The translations under genes and the position numbers were made by a program. From assembly GCF_001625305.1 (NCBI RefSeq), contig NW_017804209.1:1403392-1467391 (forward strand): a stretch of 64,000 nucleotides of DNA, read 5' to 3'. Source of the stretch: Branchiostoma belcheri (taxonomy: Eukaryota > Chordata > Leptocardii > Amphioxiformes > Branchiostomatidae). Under the pieces are notes generated by a model that made no database searches, was not told the origin of the DNA, and saw nothing but the letters and a program-made list of their open reading frames with translations. This document shows positions 43,905-54,965 of this stretch, piece after piece (the first letter of the stretch is position 1; each line of letters begins with the position of its first letter).

Positions 43905-44830
43905 CACATATCTGTATCTGTATAGCCGGTATAACCGCCTTTCGGCGTAACACACCAGCTTCGCAGGCACGCGGCGCGGCGGCAGCTGGCTATATTACAC
44001 CGATCGACTTGTTACACCTAACCCTTGAACTTCTAGCTCTAGACATTGTTTAAAGCTATCTATTGACAATGCCCCTACTGTACTTGGTGACAGTGAGTTC
44101 CACTCTGCGATAGTTCTAGGAAAGAATGAATTCTTGAACACCTCAATCCTTGGTTGATAACTCTGGTACTTGAATGCGTGGCTATTTCTTGTTCTCTTCT
44201 GGGCTGGTATTAGGTACTTAGTAGTTGGGACATCCACCAGTTTATTAGTCATTTTGTACATCATGCATAGTCTAGACATCTTTCTTCTGTCTTCCAGTGA
44301 GGTCCATTGTAGGTTTCTTTTCATTTCCGTGACACTAGCACCTCTTACATAGTTGTTCATACAGAATCTTGCAGCTTGATTCTGAACCCTTTCCAATTTG
44401 TCTTTGTCTTTCTTTGTATATGGATCCCATACTGTCGCAGCGTATTCTAGGTTCGGTCTTACAAGTGACGTGTATGCAAGTGATTTTACTCTAGTTGGAC
44501 ATGCCCACAGATTACGTTTAATCACTCCCGATGTCTGTTTCGCCTTAGTTGTGATATTATTAACATGTGCACCCCACTTCAGTCCGCTTGTCAGCGTGAC
44601 GCCCAGATACGGATGGATTTTTGTGGTTGCTAAAGCCTGACCACAAAACTGGTAGCTAGTTGCATGTGGTGTTCGTTTGTTTGTTATGTGCATAATGTAG
44701 CATTTTTCGGGATTAAACTGCATGAGCCATTTGCTTTGCCATTCTTCCAGTGTGTTCAGGTCTTTTGGAGAAGTTGTGAGTCGGTCTGTGTAGAAAGCTG
44801 TACATACAATAGATACATACATATGCACAA
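43905..44830 (-). pseudogene. CR1-like LINE reverse-transcriptase, C-terminal remnant
   Basis: A single frame (44828-43995) encodes the thumb and C-terminal part of a non-LTR reverse transcriptase. Motifs in order are KWLMQFNPEKCYIMHI, YLGVTLTSGLKWGAHVNNI, RPNLEYAATVWDPYTKKD, RVQNQAARF and AEWNSLSPSTVG. The catalytic FADD palm and the endonuclease are missing, so the copy is 5'-truncated. The 3' end has the family's GATACAG-type tail at 43905-43925. It gives the best reading of the family whose fragments recur at 12761, 20695, 29713, 50338, 55530 and 56321 on this strand, and at 28685, 36535 and 41041 on the other. Confidence 0.88.
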
Positions 44831-44924
44831 TACATTACGGGTTTCGCGAAGTTGCAGCATTCTGTCGACAAGCTGTTCAATGTCCGTGTGATACCCCCTG
44901 GTAGTACCAAGGGAACTCGCTAGG

Positions 44925-45727
44925 TGGCGCCCTCCAACCACCTAGAAGGCATTTTGAGGAGGAAAGCACTTTGCAGAGAAACAATGCCGTAAATCTGTTG
45001 CACGGCTTATGTCTATGGTCCACAGCGGTCAATGATAATCATGGTTAAAGAGTTAACCCAGGTCCTTATCTACCCTACAATTTTCTGCTGAGAAATCTGC
45101 TATTACTATTCGTGTGCGACTGACTTTAAGCAACCCAAGTTAGGATACATAAAGAAGTCCCAGACAACGTCGTCATTCAAAACAAGAGTGCACTAGCTGG
45201 CATATTCTCTCCACCATCGAGACTTCTACATGTAGCTAGAACCTTGCAGTTGCTGTAAACTAATGATTAGCCAGGTGTGTTATTGTAATGTTACGGCACA
45301 GACCATTGTCCACGTTAGCACATCATAGAAAAGAAAGCAGGTTCAGATGAAAAGAACCAACAAATAAGGTCCACAATTAGGTGAATCTGTGTTACCACGT
45401 CGAACACATGTACAGCAACGTGTTCTGGGTTTTATTTTTATGGTCATTGTAAACATGGGTTGCCTAACTACAGACTGAAATTCGTGTGACAATTTGACGA
45501 CTCCAAATGATCATTAGCAACAAAGAACGAGAAGACGATGCGTAATAAGACATCGCCCTGCCCACAGTGTCACGAGGCGACTGCATGGAAACACTAGTCA
45601 TAGTCGACAGCTGCTTTTGTGACGACCGAATAACAAGCAACCGGAGATGCAATTCCTTTGTAAATTTTTATGTGTTTTTCTGACTCTCTCGTTTTACGTG
45701 TAGGCATATTGGTAAATTTCTCTTTGG
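44925..45727. other. No gene recognised
   Basis: Short frames only, no matched splice sites, no repeat match. Confidence 0.3.
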
Positions 45728-45795
45728 ACACACACAAACACACACAGACAGACAGACACACACACACACGCAAACACACACACAGTCAAACACAC

Positions 45796-45871
<76 letters not shown>

Positions 45872-45883
45872 TCTCTCTCTCTC

Positions 45884-45939
<56 letters not shown>

Positions 45940-46012
45940 GCGCGCGCGCGTATAAACACACACACAAGACAGACAGATCACACACGCACACACACGTATA
46001 AACACACACAAA
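45728..46012. repeat. Long (CA)n microsatellite
   Basis: About 285 bp of nearly pure CA dinucleotides, interrupted by a CT run (45870-45888) and a CG run (45937-45950). The long open frames on both strands are artefacts of the repeat. Confidence 0.98.
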
Positions 46013-46778
46013 CAAACAGCCCCCTTAGCAGACAAACACGTGCCTACATGAAGGTGAATGTCTCTATCGTTCCCAGGTAAACACGTTATGTAAGCTGTTG
46101 TCAGTTACTATAACTCATCTCGTGTTCTAACCTTTCCTTACTGCGCGTGTTGTACTTTGACATTACGCATATTTGCTCAAACTACTCCAAACAAACCGTG
46201 ACATTTCAACTGAAAAGTTTATTGATACATCAAAATGACAACAAGCACATCCAAACAAACTCGGGTGCGTTTTGTATATGAGATCGTACATATGTGCGGG
46301 GATGTGATGGTGCAATAGAACCTCTGCTGTGCTCAGTTGTCCATAATCCGTGCCCGTCCGATTCCGATAGTTTGTCGTCCACTTTGAAGGTCTCTTCGTC
46401 TTTTTTCTTTTATTCTCAAGTTATTGAAATTTGGAATAGAATCTACAGACACATTTCTGATAAAAAGTGCATCATTGTCCATTTCTCTTCCCTTTTTAGC
46501 TTTTAGATTGGGGTCTTATTGACTTTACCAAAAGGTATCGAAATTTGTAAATTGTTTTTCGACTGACACCTACTTGATGTTTACACATGAGGGCTCATCC
46601 GCCAACTGGTTGGTTAAATAGAAAAGACTGAGAAAGTGGCTTGTTTGTAATGTATGCTCATGTCATCATACCGTGACTTTTGGTACACTTTCAAATTCAC
46701 CCCAAAACTGACAGCTTTAACCACCTATCATGGCGAAGAGTACTGATAGTCACGTGAGTGCAAATAGGCATTTCGGTG
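46013..46778. other. Region beyond gene 3; no gene recognised
   Basis: AT-rich, short frames only. It includes the expected downstream flank of gene 3. Confidence 0.35.
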
Positions 46779-46784
46779 TTTATT
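46779..46784 (-). terminator. Likely gene 3 polyadenylation signal
   Basis: AATAAA on the minus strand, about 170 bp beyond the gene 3 stop codon. Confidence 0.5.
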
Positions 46785-46950
46785 CTGTGTCTGCAAACGT
46801 CGACATTTGAACTAAAAATGTAGCTATGCCTACAGTCTTACTACCGATGATTGTCTTTTCAATGATATTCTTGGTTTGTCTTTCCGTTGTTCTATTTTTA
46901 CGCTGATTGGCTGGGCATTCGTGACGTGGTGTGACGTAAGCGATGACGTG

Positions 46951-47021
46951 TTAAGACTTGCTTCCGGGTGACTCGAGGGAAGAGATGACCTTGTGTAGCC
47001 AGGCCATCCTCTGTCGGTTCT
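46951..47021 (-). CDS. Gene 3 terminal exon (hormone C-terminal half)
   Basis: Acceptor TTTCCCTACAG above 47021, entering in phase 1 (completing a Glu codon). It encodes NRQRMAWLHKVISSLE, then SPGSKS and TAA at 46953-46951. Confidence 0.87.
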
Positions 47022-50000
47022 CTGTAGGGAAACAAGTTGTCATTAGTGGCGCGTTAGTCACGCGCGCGCGTGTGTGTGTGTGTGCGTGTGTAATAATAAA
47101 GTGTGTGTTAGTCAGTGTGAGTGTGTTGGTGCATAAAAAATACTATTAAGTACTCTACAGGTCAAACGCCATGAGTTCAGGAACTATGGCTTACCAAGGC
47201 TCACTGTGGATTATTTTCACGGTTATGAGGTCATGAACTCACCCAGGTCATTTATTTGCGTCATTGGTCAGTAAATACGTTTCAAGGTCATGAACTCTGA
47301 CTCACCCAGGTCGTTGGTCCGCCCGTGCCCGAACACGTACTCCGCCACACGTTTGGACGGCAGCCATGACTCCCGGGCGGTGTTAGCGTGGTACTTCAGT
47401 AGGTAGTCTCTCAGGGGGTCGGCGAAGGCGGCTGTACGATCACTGAAAAACAGCAGGGAGGAAATGGAGATTGTGGCTAGAATTGTGTACGGAGACGACA
47501 TTTAGGTGTGTGTAATCTCAAGGCAGATCCTCCGGTGACTAAAGACAGTATCAAATTGGCCAGGCAGTATCCAGTCGCCAGAGAGGGTCCATACGCCACT
47601 TTGTGTGGCGTATGGTCCCTCTCTTTTGCCACCCTGTAGCAGTGTCCGAACAACTAATTATATACCTAAAAATGCAGGTATTGGGATTTTTTCTTCTTTG
47701 CTATGAGACGTATAATAACGCTGTGTAAGTTCGGAGCATGTTTGGCAGCAGCGATGCTGGTTACCTCGTCAGGACAATACTCTCTATTTGGCCAATTTTT
47801 ACACTTTCAAGGCTAAAGCCACCTCCCGAAGCCTGGTAGAGGCTAGCGGCTTCACCTCGTCAGGACAGAGTGTTTTGATCCGCGTGGGTTTGGGTGCGGA
47901 GGCGTGCGTGACGTAAATCTGAACTCACCTGCCCCGGGGTGACATTTACTCGCTAACACCCGGCTCTGGACAGATGACGCGGTGCTTTGCTCTTTGTAAA
48001 ACGTTTTTTTTTTTGCTTCTAAACCAGGGCTACGAATGTTACTATTATTCATGTGTATAACAAACCGAAAGTGCCGAGGCTCACTAATACTTGGCAGATG
48101 ACGAGGTACTTATGTATGTAAGCCACCAGAGGTCTTAGTTATTACAACTACAAAAACATCTGGATTGGACACGTAGCCAAGTCTACAAATTTTGAGACTG
48201 GGCTCATTAGTATTTATGCACGTAAGTCACTACAGTTGCAGCTGTTTGGTGTAGGATAGTCTAGTTATTAACGCTACAAACACATCTCTTGAGTGTGAGA
48301 TTGGACACGTAGCCAAGTCTATGGGTTTTCAACACTGCAAAAGCATCTTCCTCGGTGAAGGTTAGACATCCAGTAAATAAGATACGCCAGAAACAGTTAC
48401 TCAAGCAACTGGATATGATTTTGGAAACGGTCAGGCGTTTCAGGTAGCATCCACTAGCTTTCGTCAGTGACACTGGAGAGAAACTTTTTTAGCACGTAGC
48501 CCAGTCTCATTTTGAACACTGAGGGAGCAGATGGTTGGGGTAGAAAAGTCTAAATTTAAACCCTACAGAAAAAACCGTCTGGTAAAGGTTGTTCAACACA
48601 ACGTGTCATGTGTTTCGTGTAGTCTAGTTTTGAACACTACAGATATTCTTTTTTCATTTTGAGGCAGCCGCCTTCAACTAGCTGAAGATTCTGCTGCCTT
48701 TTTTGTGGCTAATACAACAATGTAAATACGAGATGGGGTTTGCCAGGCCTCCATCCAGGAAAGTCGTGTGCCTTTTCCAGGGGCACAAGGTTGGTGACAT
48801 GGCAGGATTCGAACCCGGACCTCTTGGTTCCGAGCCTAACGCTCTGCGGTTACGCCACACAACCCCATAGATGCTCACTTCGTTCTTCGACTTTTTCATA
48901 ATACGAAAGGATAACCTGCGTGGTGTCAAGGATGCTTCACGTAATTTGTAACACTCCGAGAGCAGCTGTTTGGTGTACGCAAGATGGAAGGCGTAGGCGC
49001 GTTGCTCTGTTACCCTGGCGAGAAAGATTCCGGGTTGAGCAGATCCTGTAAAGCAAAGGTGCTGAGGTGAAGGCTGCGGATTACAGGTTTAGGCAGGCAG
49101 CTTGTGTTGTTGGTGGTCTGTAGGCGGGGTGGATTTGTTAGTGGCAGGATGTAGGCAGGCGGTTTAAGTCGAGTTAGCGGAATCTGACGTGCGACCGGTG
49201 ATCTCAACAATGGCCGAGTTCCTTCTTTGGCGTACATTTTTCTTTCAATTTGAGGCAGCTGCTGTCAACTAGCTGAAGGTTCTGCTGTCTTTTGTGGCTA
49301 GTACGAGATGGGGTTCGCCAGGCCTCCATCCAGGTGATTTGTAGTGAATCACTAACTCCCAGTGATAGTTTGTACCATCACAAACCGGGGCATGCCACTA
49401 CTCTTTTTAGTTAATTTTGTTTAAAACAAATTCTAACCAAAGTAGAGTAAATTAAGTGGTGATCTGTAGGCGGGCAGGGTTTGTAAGCGGCGGGTTGTAG
49501 GCAGGAGGTTTAAGGTTGGTTTAGCGGAACCGCACGCTTAACGCCTGACGTGCGACCGGCCATGTCGACAATGGCCGAGATAGTTTGTTTGAAACAGTAC
49601 TGCAGTGGCGTTTGTGGCGCAACGGTTAGAACGTTGGACTCAGAACCAATAGGTCCCGGGTTCGATACTCACCATGGCCCAACGTTGTGCCCTTGGGAAA
49701 GGCACTTTACATGACTTCCCTCCCTGTACGGTGGAGTGACGCCCATCGAGCCTCTTCGGCTGATCTGTCAATATGTGTGCCAAAAACACACACTACAGAT
49801 TTGGTGTACCAATGTGCAAACATCTGCATATTTGCCACCGAAAGCCTGAAAAAAAAAAACTGGAGTACCCTACAGACCATCGTTTCATACTGCAGTGAAA
49901 GGGTGTAGGCCGACGATGTCGATAATAGCTGAGTTCCTTCTTTTTTCAATTTGAGGCAGCCGCCCTCAACTAGCTGAAGATTCTGCTGCCTTTTGTGGCA

Positions 50001-51350
50001 GAAACTAATTTTCACAAACCACACAACCAGCCTAGTCTCCAAACGATAAATGCTATTGTATGCTCTCTGCATAGAGTTGAGATTCTCCCTTCAATTTGAC
50101 GGTCTAAAACAGCTTTGTTTGCAAGCACTCCACGTCATTATGAGTGTACGTGTCAGCACATTTATGCTTAATACGTACGTGTAGAGATGGTCCTAGTCAG
50201 TGGTTCTATTCAACATTCTGCCGGACATACATGTAGTACCCGTTGAACCTATATGCAGAATTTTGATAGACTCATATCAGCTAGTAATGTTATCATCTGC
50301 CATGCATTGTACCTGTTACATTCGTTGTGCAATACACTTTGACTTTTGTAAGGCACCAGCTTCGTAGGCACGCGGTGCGGCGGCAGTTGGCTACATTACA
50401 TTGATCCACTTGTACCTTGTTACGATTACCGCCCTTATCGATAAGAGTAGCGGGTGGGTCAAACCTTACAGTGCGGTCTTACGCAGCTTGTGCTTCCTCA
50501 AAGAAGTTCCTATACAAATAAACTGGCCACCGTTACAGCTAACGGTGGTGCAAGGGTCAAAAACAAAATGCAAAACAAACAAGTAAAGGAATGTTGAAAC
50601 CGGCAAATTTTATTCATTATTTATCTATTCTGTTTTCTTTAGCCAGGGTAGCCTACATAGTGATTTACACTGCTTTGCAGTGGAGCCCTGGACACAGAAC
50701 ACATTAAAAACATACAAATAATACAAGAAACAAAACAATATGGCAAAACGTACAGAAAGTACGTACAGGACAAAACAAACGTGTACGAATCTACAAACTT
50801 TGAGGACAAATAGACACACAACGCCTTTATCCATACTCATAGTCTATAGGGGCCGTGTGGCGTAGCGGTAGAGCGTTCGGCCCAGACCCAAGAGGTCCGA
50901 ATCCTGCCTGATGTCACCGATCTTGTGCCCTTTACACGACTTTCCTCACTTCACCCAGGTGTAAATGAGTACCTAGCTTCGGTTAGGGACGTCCGTCGGA
51001 TAGTACATTAAATGGAGGTCCCGTGTTTGGGGAGAGCCACACCCTACGCACGTTAAAGAACCCACCGCACTTATCAAAAAGAGTAGGGGACCTTCCCGGT
51101 GTGAGTGGTTCAAACCTTACAGATGGGACCACATTCAGTGAAGAGGTGATAGTCACCTGTTATGACAATCCTTCCACAAAATTAAATGTGGTAAATTTTG
51201 ATAAATAAATAAATAGCAAATGGCTTACCTGTCTGGATACCGGCTTTTGTCGGCCCGCTGGTCGGCCTGTGCGAGCGCCACGCCCGTCAGGAAAATAACC
51301 AGTGCGGCCCAGCTCCGCGCAGACGGGCGCACGCGCTCGGATTCCGCCAT
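46951..51350 (-). CDS. Gene 3: PTH-like hormone precursor
   Basis: Three coding exons (51350-51229, 47442-47306, 47021-46951) join in phases 2 and 1 to give 109 residues. A signal peptide (hydrophobic core AALVIFLTGVALA, residues 15-27) is followed by a propeptide ending LPSKR. The predicted 37-residue hormone starts VAEYVFGHGR and ends at the stop. Counting its Val as PTH residue 2, the ungapped alignment has Glu4, His9, Leu15, Arg20, Trp23, Leu24 and Lys26 identical to human PTH, with Ile at 28. Arg20 and Trp23-Leu24 are the receptor-binding hallmark of PTH and PTHrP. The second intron splits the codon at position 16 of the hormone. Class B GPCR agonism is inferred from the family. There is no Gly amide donor at the C-terminus. 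A TIP39-like peptide is the main alternative. Confidence 0.87.
47055..47100. repeat. (CG)n/(GT)n simple repeat in gene 3 intron 2
   Basis: CGCGCGCGTGTGTGTGTGTG run within the 284-bp second intron. Confidence 0.9.
47306..47442 (-). CDS. Gene 3 middle exon (propeptide and hormone N-terminal half)
   Basis: Acceptor CTGTTTTTCAG above 47442 (phase 2) and donor CCTGG|GTGAGT at 47306/47305 (phase 1). It encodes a 29-residue spacer, the KR cleavage site and the hormone through NDL. Confidence 0.88.
47560..47640. repeat. Short foldback in gene 3 intron 1
   Basis: GAGAGGGTCCATACGCCAC is answered by GTGGCGTATGGTCCCTCTC across a short TTTGT loop. Confidence 0.9.
48350..48490 (+). repeat. M3 copy in gene 3 intron 1
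   Basis: GAAGGTTAGACATCCAG, GTTACTCAAGCAACTGGATA and GTCAGTGACACTGGAGAGA. Confidence 0.85.
48655..50000. repeat. Three copies of a TGAGGCAGCYGC block with SINEs
   Basis: TTGAGGCAGCCGCCTTCAAC with CTAGCTGAAGATTCTGCTGC occurs near 48660, 49247 and 49947. SINE family A copies lie at 48760-48870 (minus; GATTCGAACCC) and 49610-49740 (plus; GGGTTCGATACTC). 49080-49180 and 49455-49520 are also related (GTAGGCGGG, GTAGGCAGG). Confidence 0.75.
50338..50425 (-). repeat. CR1-like LINE 3' end fragment
   Basis: CACCAGCTTCGTAGGCACGC and GGCTACATTACATTGATCCA match the family end. The terminal tail is lost. Confidence 0.7.
50590..50830 (-). repeat. LINE 3' UTR with terminal hairpin
   Basis: On the minus strand GGGCTCCACTGCAAAGCAGTG is followed by CTACCCTGGCTAAAGAAAAC and an AATAAATAATAAATAAAAT tail. 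Related to 43085-43300. Confidence 0.65.
50850..51190 (+). repeat. SINE family A, extended copy
   Basis: tRNA-like head (GTGTGGCGTAGCGGTAGAG; TRGTCC-type B box damaged), CCGATCTTGTGCCC, and a longer 3' body ending in AAATAAATAAATAG at the edge of the gene 3 first exon. Confidence 0.75.
51229..51350 (-). CDS. Gene 3 signal-peptide exon
   Basis: ATG at 51350-51348 is followed by 40 codons and ends in CCAGACAG|GTAAGC at 51229/51228 (phase 2). The N-region is long and charged (MAESERVRPSARSW) before the hydrophobic core. A second possible start is not present in frame, so this ATG is preferred. Confidence 0.87.
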
Positions 51351-51384
51351 GTCTGGACAGCACTATGCGCGGACCGGGTCTGAA

Positions 51385-51437
51385 ACTCGCCGGGAGTTGC
51401 CGGGAGAATTTGTATCCTAAACGGCCACCCACGTGAC
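51385..51437 (-). promoter_or_regulatory. Gene 3 putative promoter
   Basis: A weak TATA-like GATACAAATT lies on the minus strand near 51417-51408, about 60 bp above the ATG, with a CACGTG E-box at 51435-51430. The start site is inferred. Confidence 0.35.
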
Positions 51438-51489
51438 TGTACGTAGGTAGGCCGCGGATTGTGGCGTCAGTTGAGGATGGAGTAAACAT

Positions 51490-51640
51490 GTTCTGGTAAC
51501 CTTCTGCAGTTCCCGCGTCATGCAAGCCAGATACATGATCCTGCCAGATCCATGATACTGCCAAATACATGATACTGCCAAATACATAATCCTGCCAAAT
51601 ACATGATACTGCCAAATACATGATACTGCCAAATGATGTA
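51490..51640. repeat. 16-17 bp minisatellite
   Basis: Units of CCAAATACATGATACTG with variants, about six copies, upstream of gene 3. A single related unit is at 3397-3410. Confidence 0.9.
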
Positions 51641-51835
51641 TAGAATCCTTGTAAAGATGTATATAGATGCCGTGTGTTAGTATTTTTGCTACTGTTTATG
51701 TTTGATATTTTCCCTTTTTTTTCATATGTGTGTACATGTCAGAATGGACCACAGGAAGAATAGCTACAATTTGTACGCTAAATGTGGATCCTAATAAAGT
51801 CAAGTCAAGTCAAGTCAAATACATGATTCCGACAC
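51641..51835 (+). repeat. LINE 3' tail with TCAAG repeats
   Basis: GTGGATCCTAATAAAGTCAA then AGTCAAGTCAAGTCAA. The 5' part is AT-rich UTR. It is inserted between the minisatellite and the telomere-like element. Confidence 0.75.
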
Positions 51836-52640
51836 TAATTGGGAGTTTCCAATATACCTGAGTCAAGGGGTGGGAGGGGTTTAGTCGTGATGCGGGAGAC
51901 TAAACCTAACCTAACCTAACCCTAATCGTGAGTCTAACCCTAGCCCTGAACAATGATCCCAACTCTAACCCTAACCCTTACTCTCACCCCAAGCCGAACC
52001 CTAACCCTAACCTTAACCTTAACCCTAACATTCATCATCATCATCTATCGGCTAACAGCCGGGACTAAGCTAATGCAGATTTCTTTCCATACAGCCCTAT
52101 CAAGCATTACATTTTCTAAGTCATCAAAGTCGATTCCAGTGTCTCTAACTAAGGTATCGGTGAATGTCAAACTTCTGGAGTGCACTCGTCCACGTGGTTT
52201 CCACATGAGTACAGATGAAACAATTTCTTGCTTGGCTCGGAAACAATGTCCAGCGAACATAACTCGACGGTGGGTGAGTTTTTGAGACAGTCTTGGGAGC
52301 CCTCCATAAATTTTTTCGAGAGTGGCATGTTGCCTCCAAGATATATTCTGTGCCCTCCGCAAGAGTTTTGTATAACCCTAACCCTAACATTAACCCTAAC
52401 CCTAACCTTAACCCTGACCCTGACCCTGACCCTGACCCTAACCCTAACCCTAACCCTAACCCTAACCCTATCCCTAACCCTAACCCTAACCCTAACCCTA
52501 ACCCTAACCCTAACCCTATCCCTAACCCTATCCCTAACCCTAACCCTAACCCTATCCCTAACCCTAACCCTAACCCTAACCCTAACCCTAACCCTATCTC
52601 TAATACCAAACCCTCTCACGCATTTGGCAGCTCAAGGATT
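51836..52640. repeat. Telomere-like CCCTAA array in a dispersed repeat
   Basis: Several dozen CCCTAA hexamers with CCCTGA and CCCTAT variants, mostly 52373-52600. They are preceded by TTCCAATATACCTGAG as at 3423. Both strands are open only because of the hexamer. Confidence 0.92.
52030..52372 (-). pseudogene. LINE C-terminal fragment inside the telomere-like array
   Basis: The minus frame reads HRRVMFAGHCFRAKQEIVSS then WKPRGRVHSRSLTFTDTL, the RxxxFxGH...R tail of non-LTR retrotransposon proteins. It splits the CCCTAA array in two. Confidence 0.7.
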
Positions 52641-52728
52641 TGGCTGATCATGAACACCGGATCCCCCAGCTATCGCCACGCTTATTCCACGTGCACGCAG
52701 GCAGGATCCACGCTATTGGCCAACGGAA

Positions 52729-53012
52729 GGCCACAGCAAGTAATTTGTACGGATGACGTAAGTTTCTATTGATGTTGGAAAAAAAGTAGAAATTTTGTTG
52801 CCCTCTGACAGGGGTCTAAATGCCGAAAATGGGCAAAGATGTCTATTGTCATGCCGGAACATGGATGGCAAATAAATATGAAGAGAGGAGACAAGCCAAG
52901 GCTCTGACTTAATGCATTGTTTTTTTGGGGGCCAACCTTGTTTTTTTCGCCCCATCGCATTAAATTTGGAGTCTGCGGAGGATGTCATCCATAAAATTTA
53001 CATGCTCTGGCC
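52729..53012. mobile_element. MITE family M1, short copy
   Basis: GGCCACAGCAAGTAATTTGT at the left; the complement ATAAAATTTACATGCTCTGG ends in GGCC at the right. The internal part differs from the longer copies. Confidence 0.7.
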
Positions 53013-53321
53013 TAAGGCAAGCCGATCTTTGCACAACACGCAACGTGCAAAAAGAATTCTGTCTACCCTTAAAAATAGAAGGAAAGTCTGATCCTTTGGA
53101 ATGCAATGATCCAATAAATAGAATTTTGTGCATTTCGTTTCATCCCTAACGTTTAACTATTTTCTATTTTGGACTTAGGTAGGGAGTTGACGTCTATTAA
53201 AAGACTTCACGAGTACCTAGTGTAAGTCAAACCGTGCCAAAGGAATTTGATCTTTATCCGGGTCTTTAAATAAAATATTTACAGAAAAGTCATCCCTTTA
53301 TTTAAGATATGCAATATTACG
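53013..53321. other. No gene recognised
   Basis: AT-rich sequence without repeat match or exon signal. Confidence 0.3.
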
Positions 53322-54320
53322 TCGATGAAGGTTAGACATCCAGGTACTATACAAAAAAAAGTTACTCAAGCAACTAGATATGATTTTGGAATTATATGCA
53401 ATTACAGTAATATGTAATAATTAACAGTTCGTTCATCCTATACCTATATGTTTTCTTTTCGACCTTATAGAAAGGAGTTGCCGATTACTAGCAACGCTGA
53501 CGACGGTTAGTTAGACATGAATTAATCCAAGCAAGAAGATTTCCGCCAAAGCCAAATGTTTGTAGCTTGTGGGTCAAAAAGGTTATGAGAAACAGAATCA
53601 AATGCTTTGGCAAAGTCGAGAAATAACATGTCTACTTGCCCCCCTCTGTCTAGTATGGACCCTACTTTGGACCCTATGGAACCTCCAGGTAATAAGATAC
53701 GCCAAACAACAGTTACTCAAGTAACTGGATATGCTTTTGGAGACGGTCAGACGTTTCAGGTGGAGACTTGTCAGAAAGACAGGTTTATAAGCACGAAAGC
53801 TAGTGGATGCTACCTGAAACGTCTGACAGTTTCCAAAATCATATCCAGTTGCTTGAGTAACTGTTTTTTGGCGTATCTTATTACCTGGAGGATTATCCTT
53901 CACCCACGTATCAAGGCCATAACATATCAGACTGGTGAAGAAATGTTGCAGTATCTATGGGTGGTATTTGCATAACGTAGTACGTTTACGAATACGTCGA
54001 TGAAGGTTACTCATCCAGGTAATACGATACGCCAAAAAGCATTTACTGAAGCAACTGGATATGATTTTGGAAACGGTCAGACATTTCAGCTAGCATCCAC
54101 TACCTTTCGTCAGCATATCAATCAATAGTTTGTGCTTATAAACCTGCATTTCTCCTCTGGTCTCTCAGTCACTGACGAAAGCTAGTGGATACTAGCTGAA
54201 ACGTTTGACCATTTCCAAAATCATATCCAGTTGCTTGAGTAACTGTTTTTTGGCGTATCTTATTACCTGGAGGATTATCCTTCACCCACGTATCAAGGTC
54301 ATAACATATCGGACTGGTTA
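53322..54320. mobile_element. Cluster of M3 foldback copies
   Basis: A half copy at 53322-53395 is followed by two foldback copies at 53685-53895 and 54000-54270. Each has CAAGCAACTGGATATG-like arms and inverted CATATCCAGTTGCTTGAGTA. Both end in GGCGTATCTTATTACCTGGA followed by a shared GGATTATCCTTCACCCACGT flank. Confidence 0.85.
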
Positions 54321-54599
54321 AGAAATGTTGCAGTATGGCTGGTATTTTCATGGCTTCGTAAGTTTACGAATGTTCTAGATCAGGCTAAGATAACGCAGGT
54401 ACATGTACGTCACGACTGTAGGCGTGACAGTTAGCATTACACTGTACCTACTAACGCCATGGTATCTTAAGTCTAAGTTCATATTTAGTACATCAAAGTC
54501 CTTTTAAAAGATCAATCATGTCTTAAGGTGCGACGTCGCGGTGCTTAAGAGATGAGTGCCGGTAGCACTTCCAGTCATCGGGATTACCTGGCGTTTGGA

Positions 54600-54965
54600 A
54601 GGACGATCTCTGACATTTGAAAGGCATACAATGCGATTTCAGGGCAGCAAAATTGGAAATATTCTACATAAGTCAATCTTTGTGATATTGACACATACTG
54701 ATTTACATTAGCACATTTGAGTCAGTATTTCTTACTTTGGGCTTTTAAAACTACAGGAACAAGTCCCAAGATGAGTCCTTTATTTTCTGGGTGGTACCCT
54801 AAAAATCAGCCAAGGACCCTTCCAGTACCTTGTTGGGAATTTTGGCTCCATGATGGTCAATATACATTGGGACAGTGTGGTTTTAACTCAGTATGTAGAC
54901 AAATGGCTAGAATATTGGCTTTGAAAAATCAGGTTTCCAAGCGCTAAAAACTGCACTGGATGCCA
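54600..54965. mobile_element. MITE family M2 copy
   Basis: GGCATACAATGCGATTTCAG at the left; AACTGCACTGGATGCC at the right. Confidence 0.85.

Noticed and set aside
45668-46080. Long Cys/Val or Thr/His frames on both strands
   Set aside because: Pure products of the (CA)n microsatellite.
52145-52772. Frames of Gly-Leu, Arg-Val or Asn-Pro repeats
   Set aside because: Translations of the CCCTAA hexamer array, not proteins.
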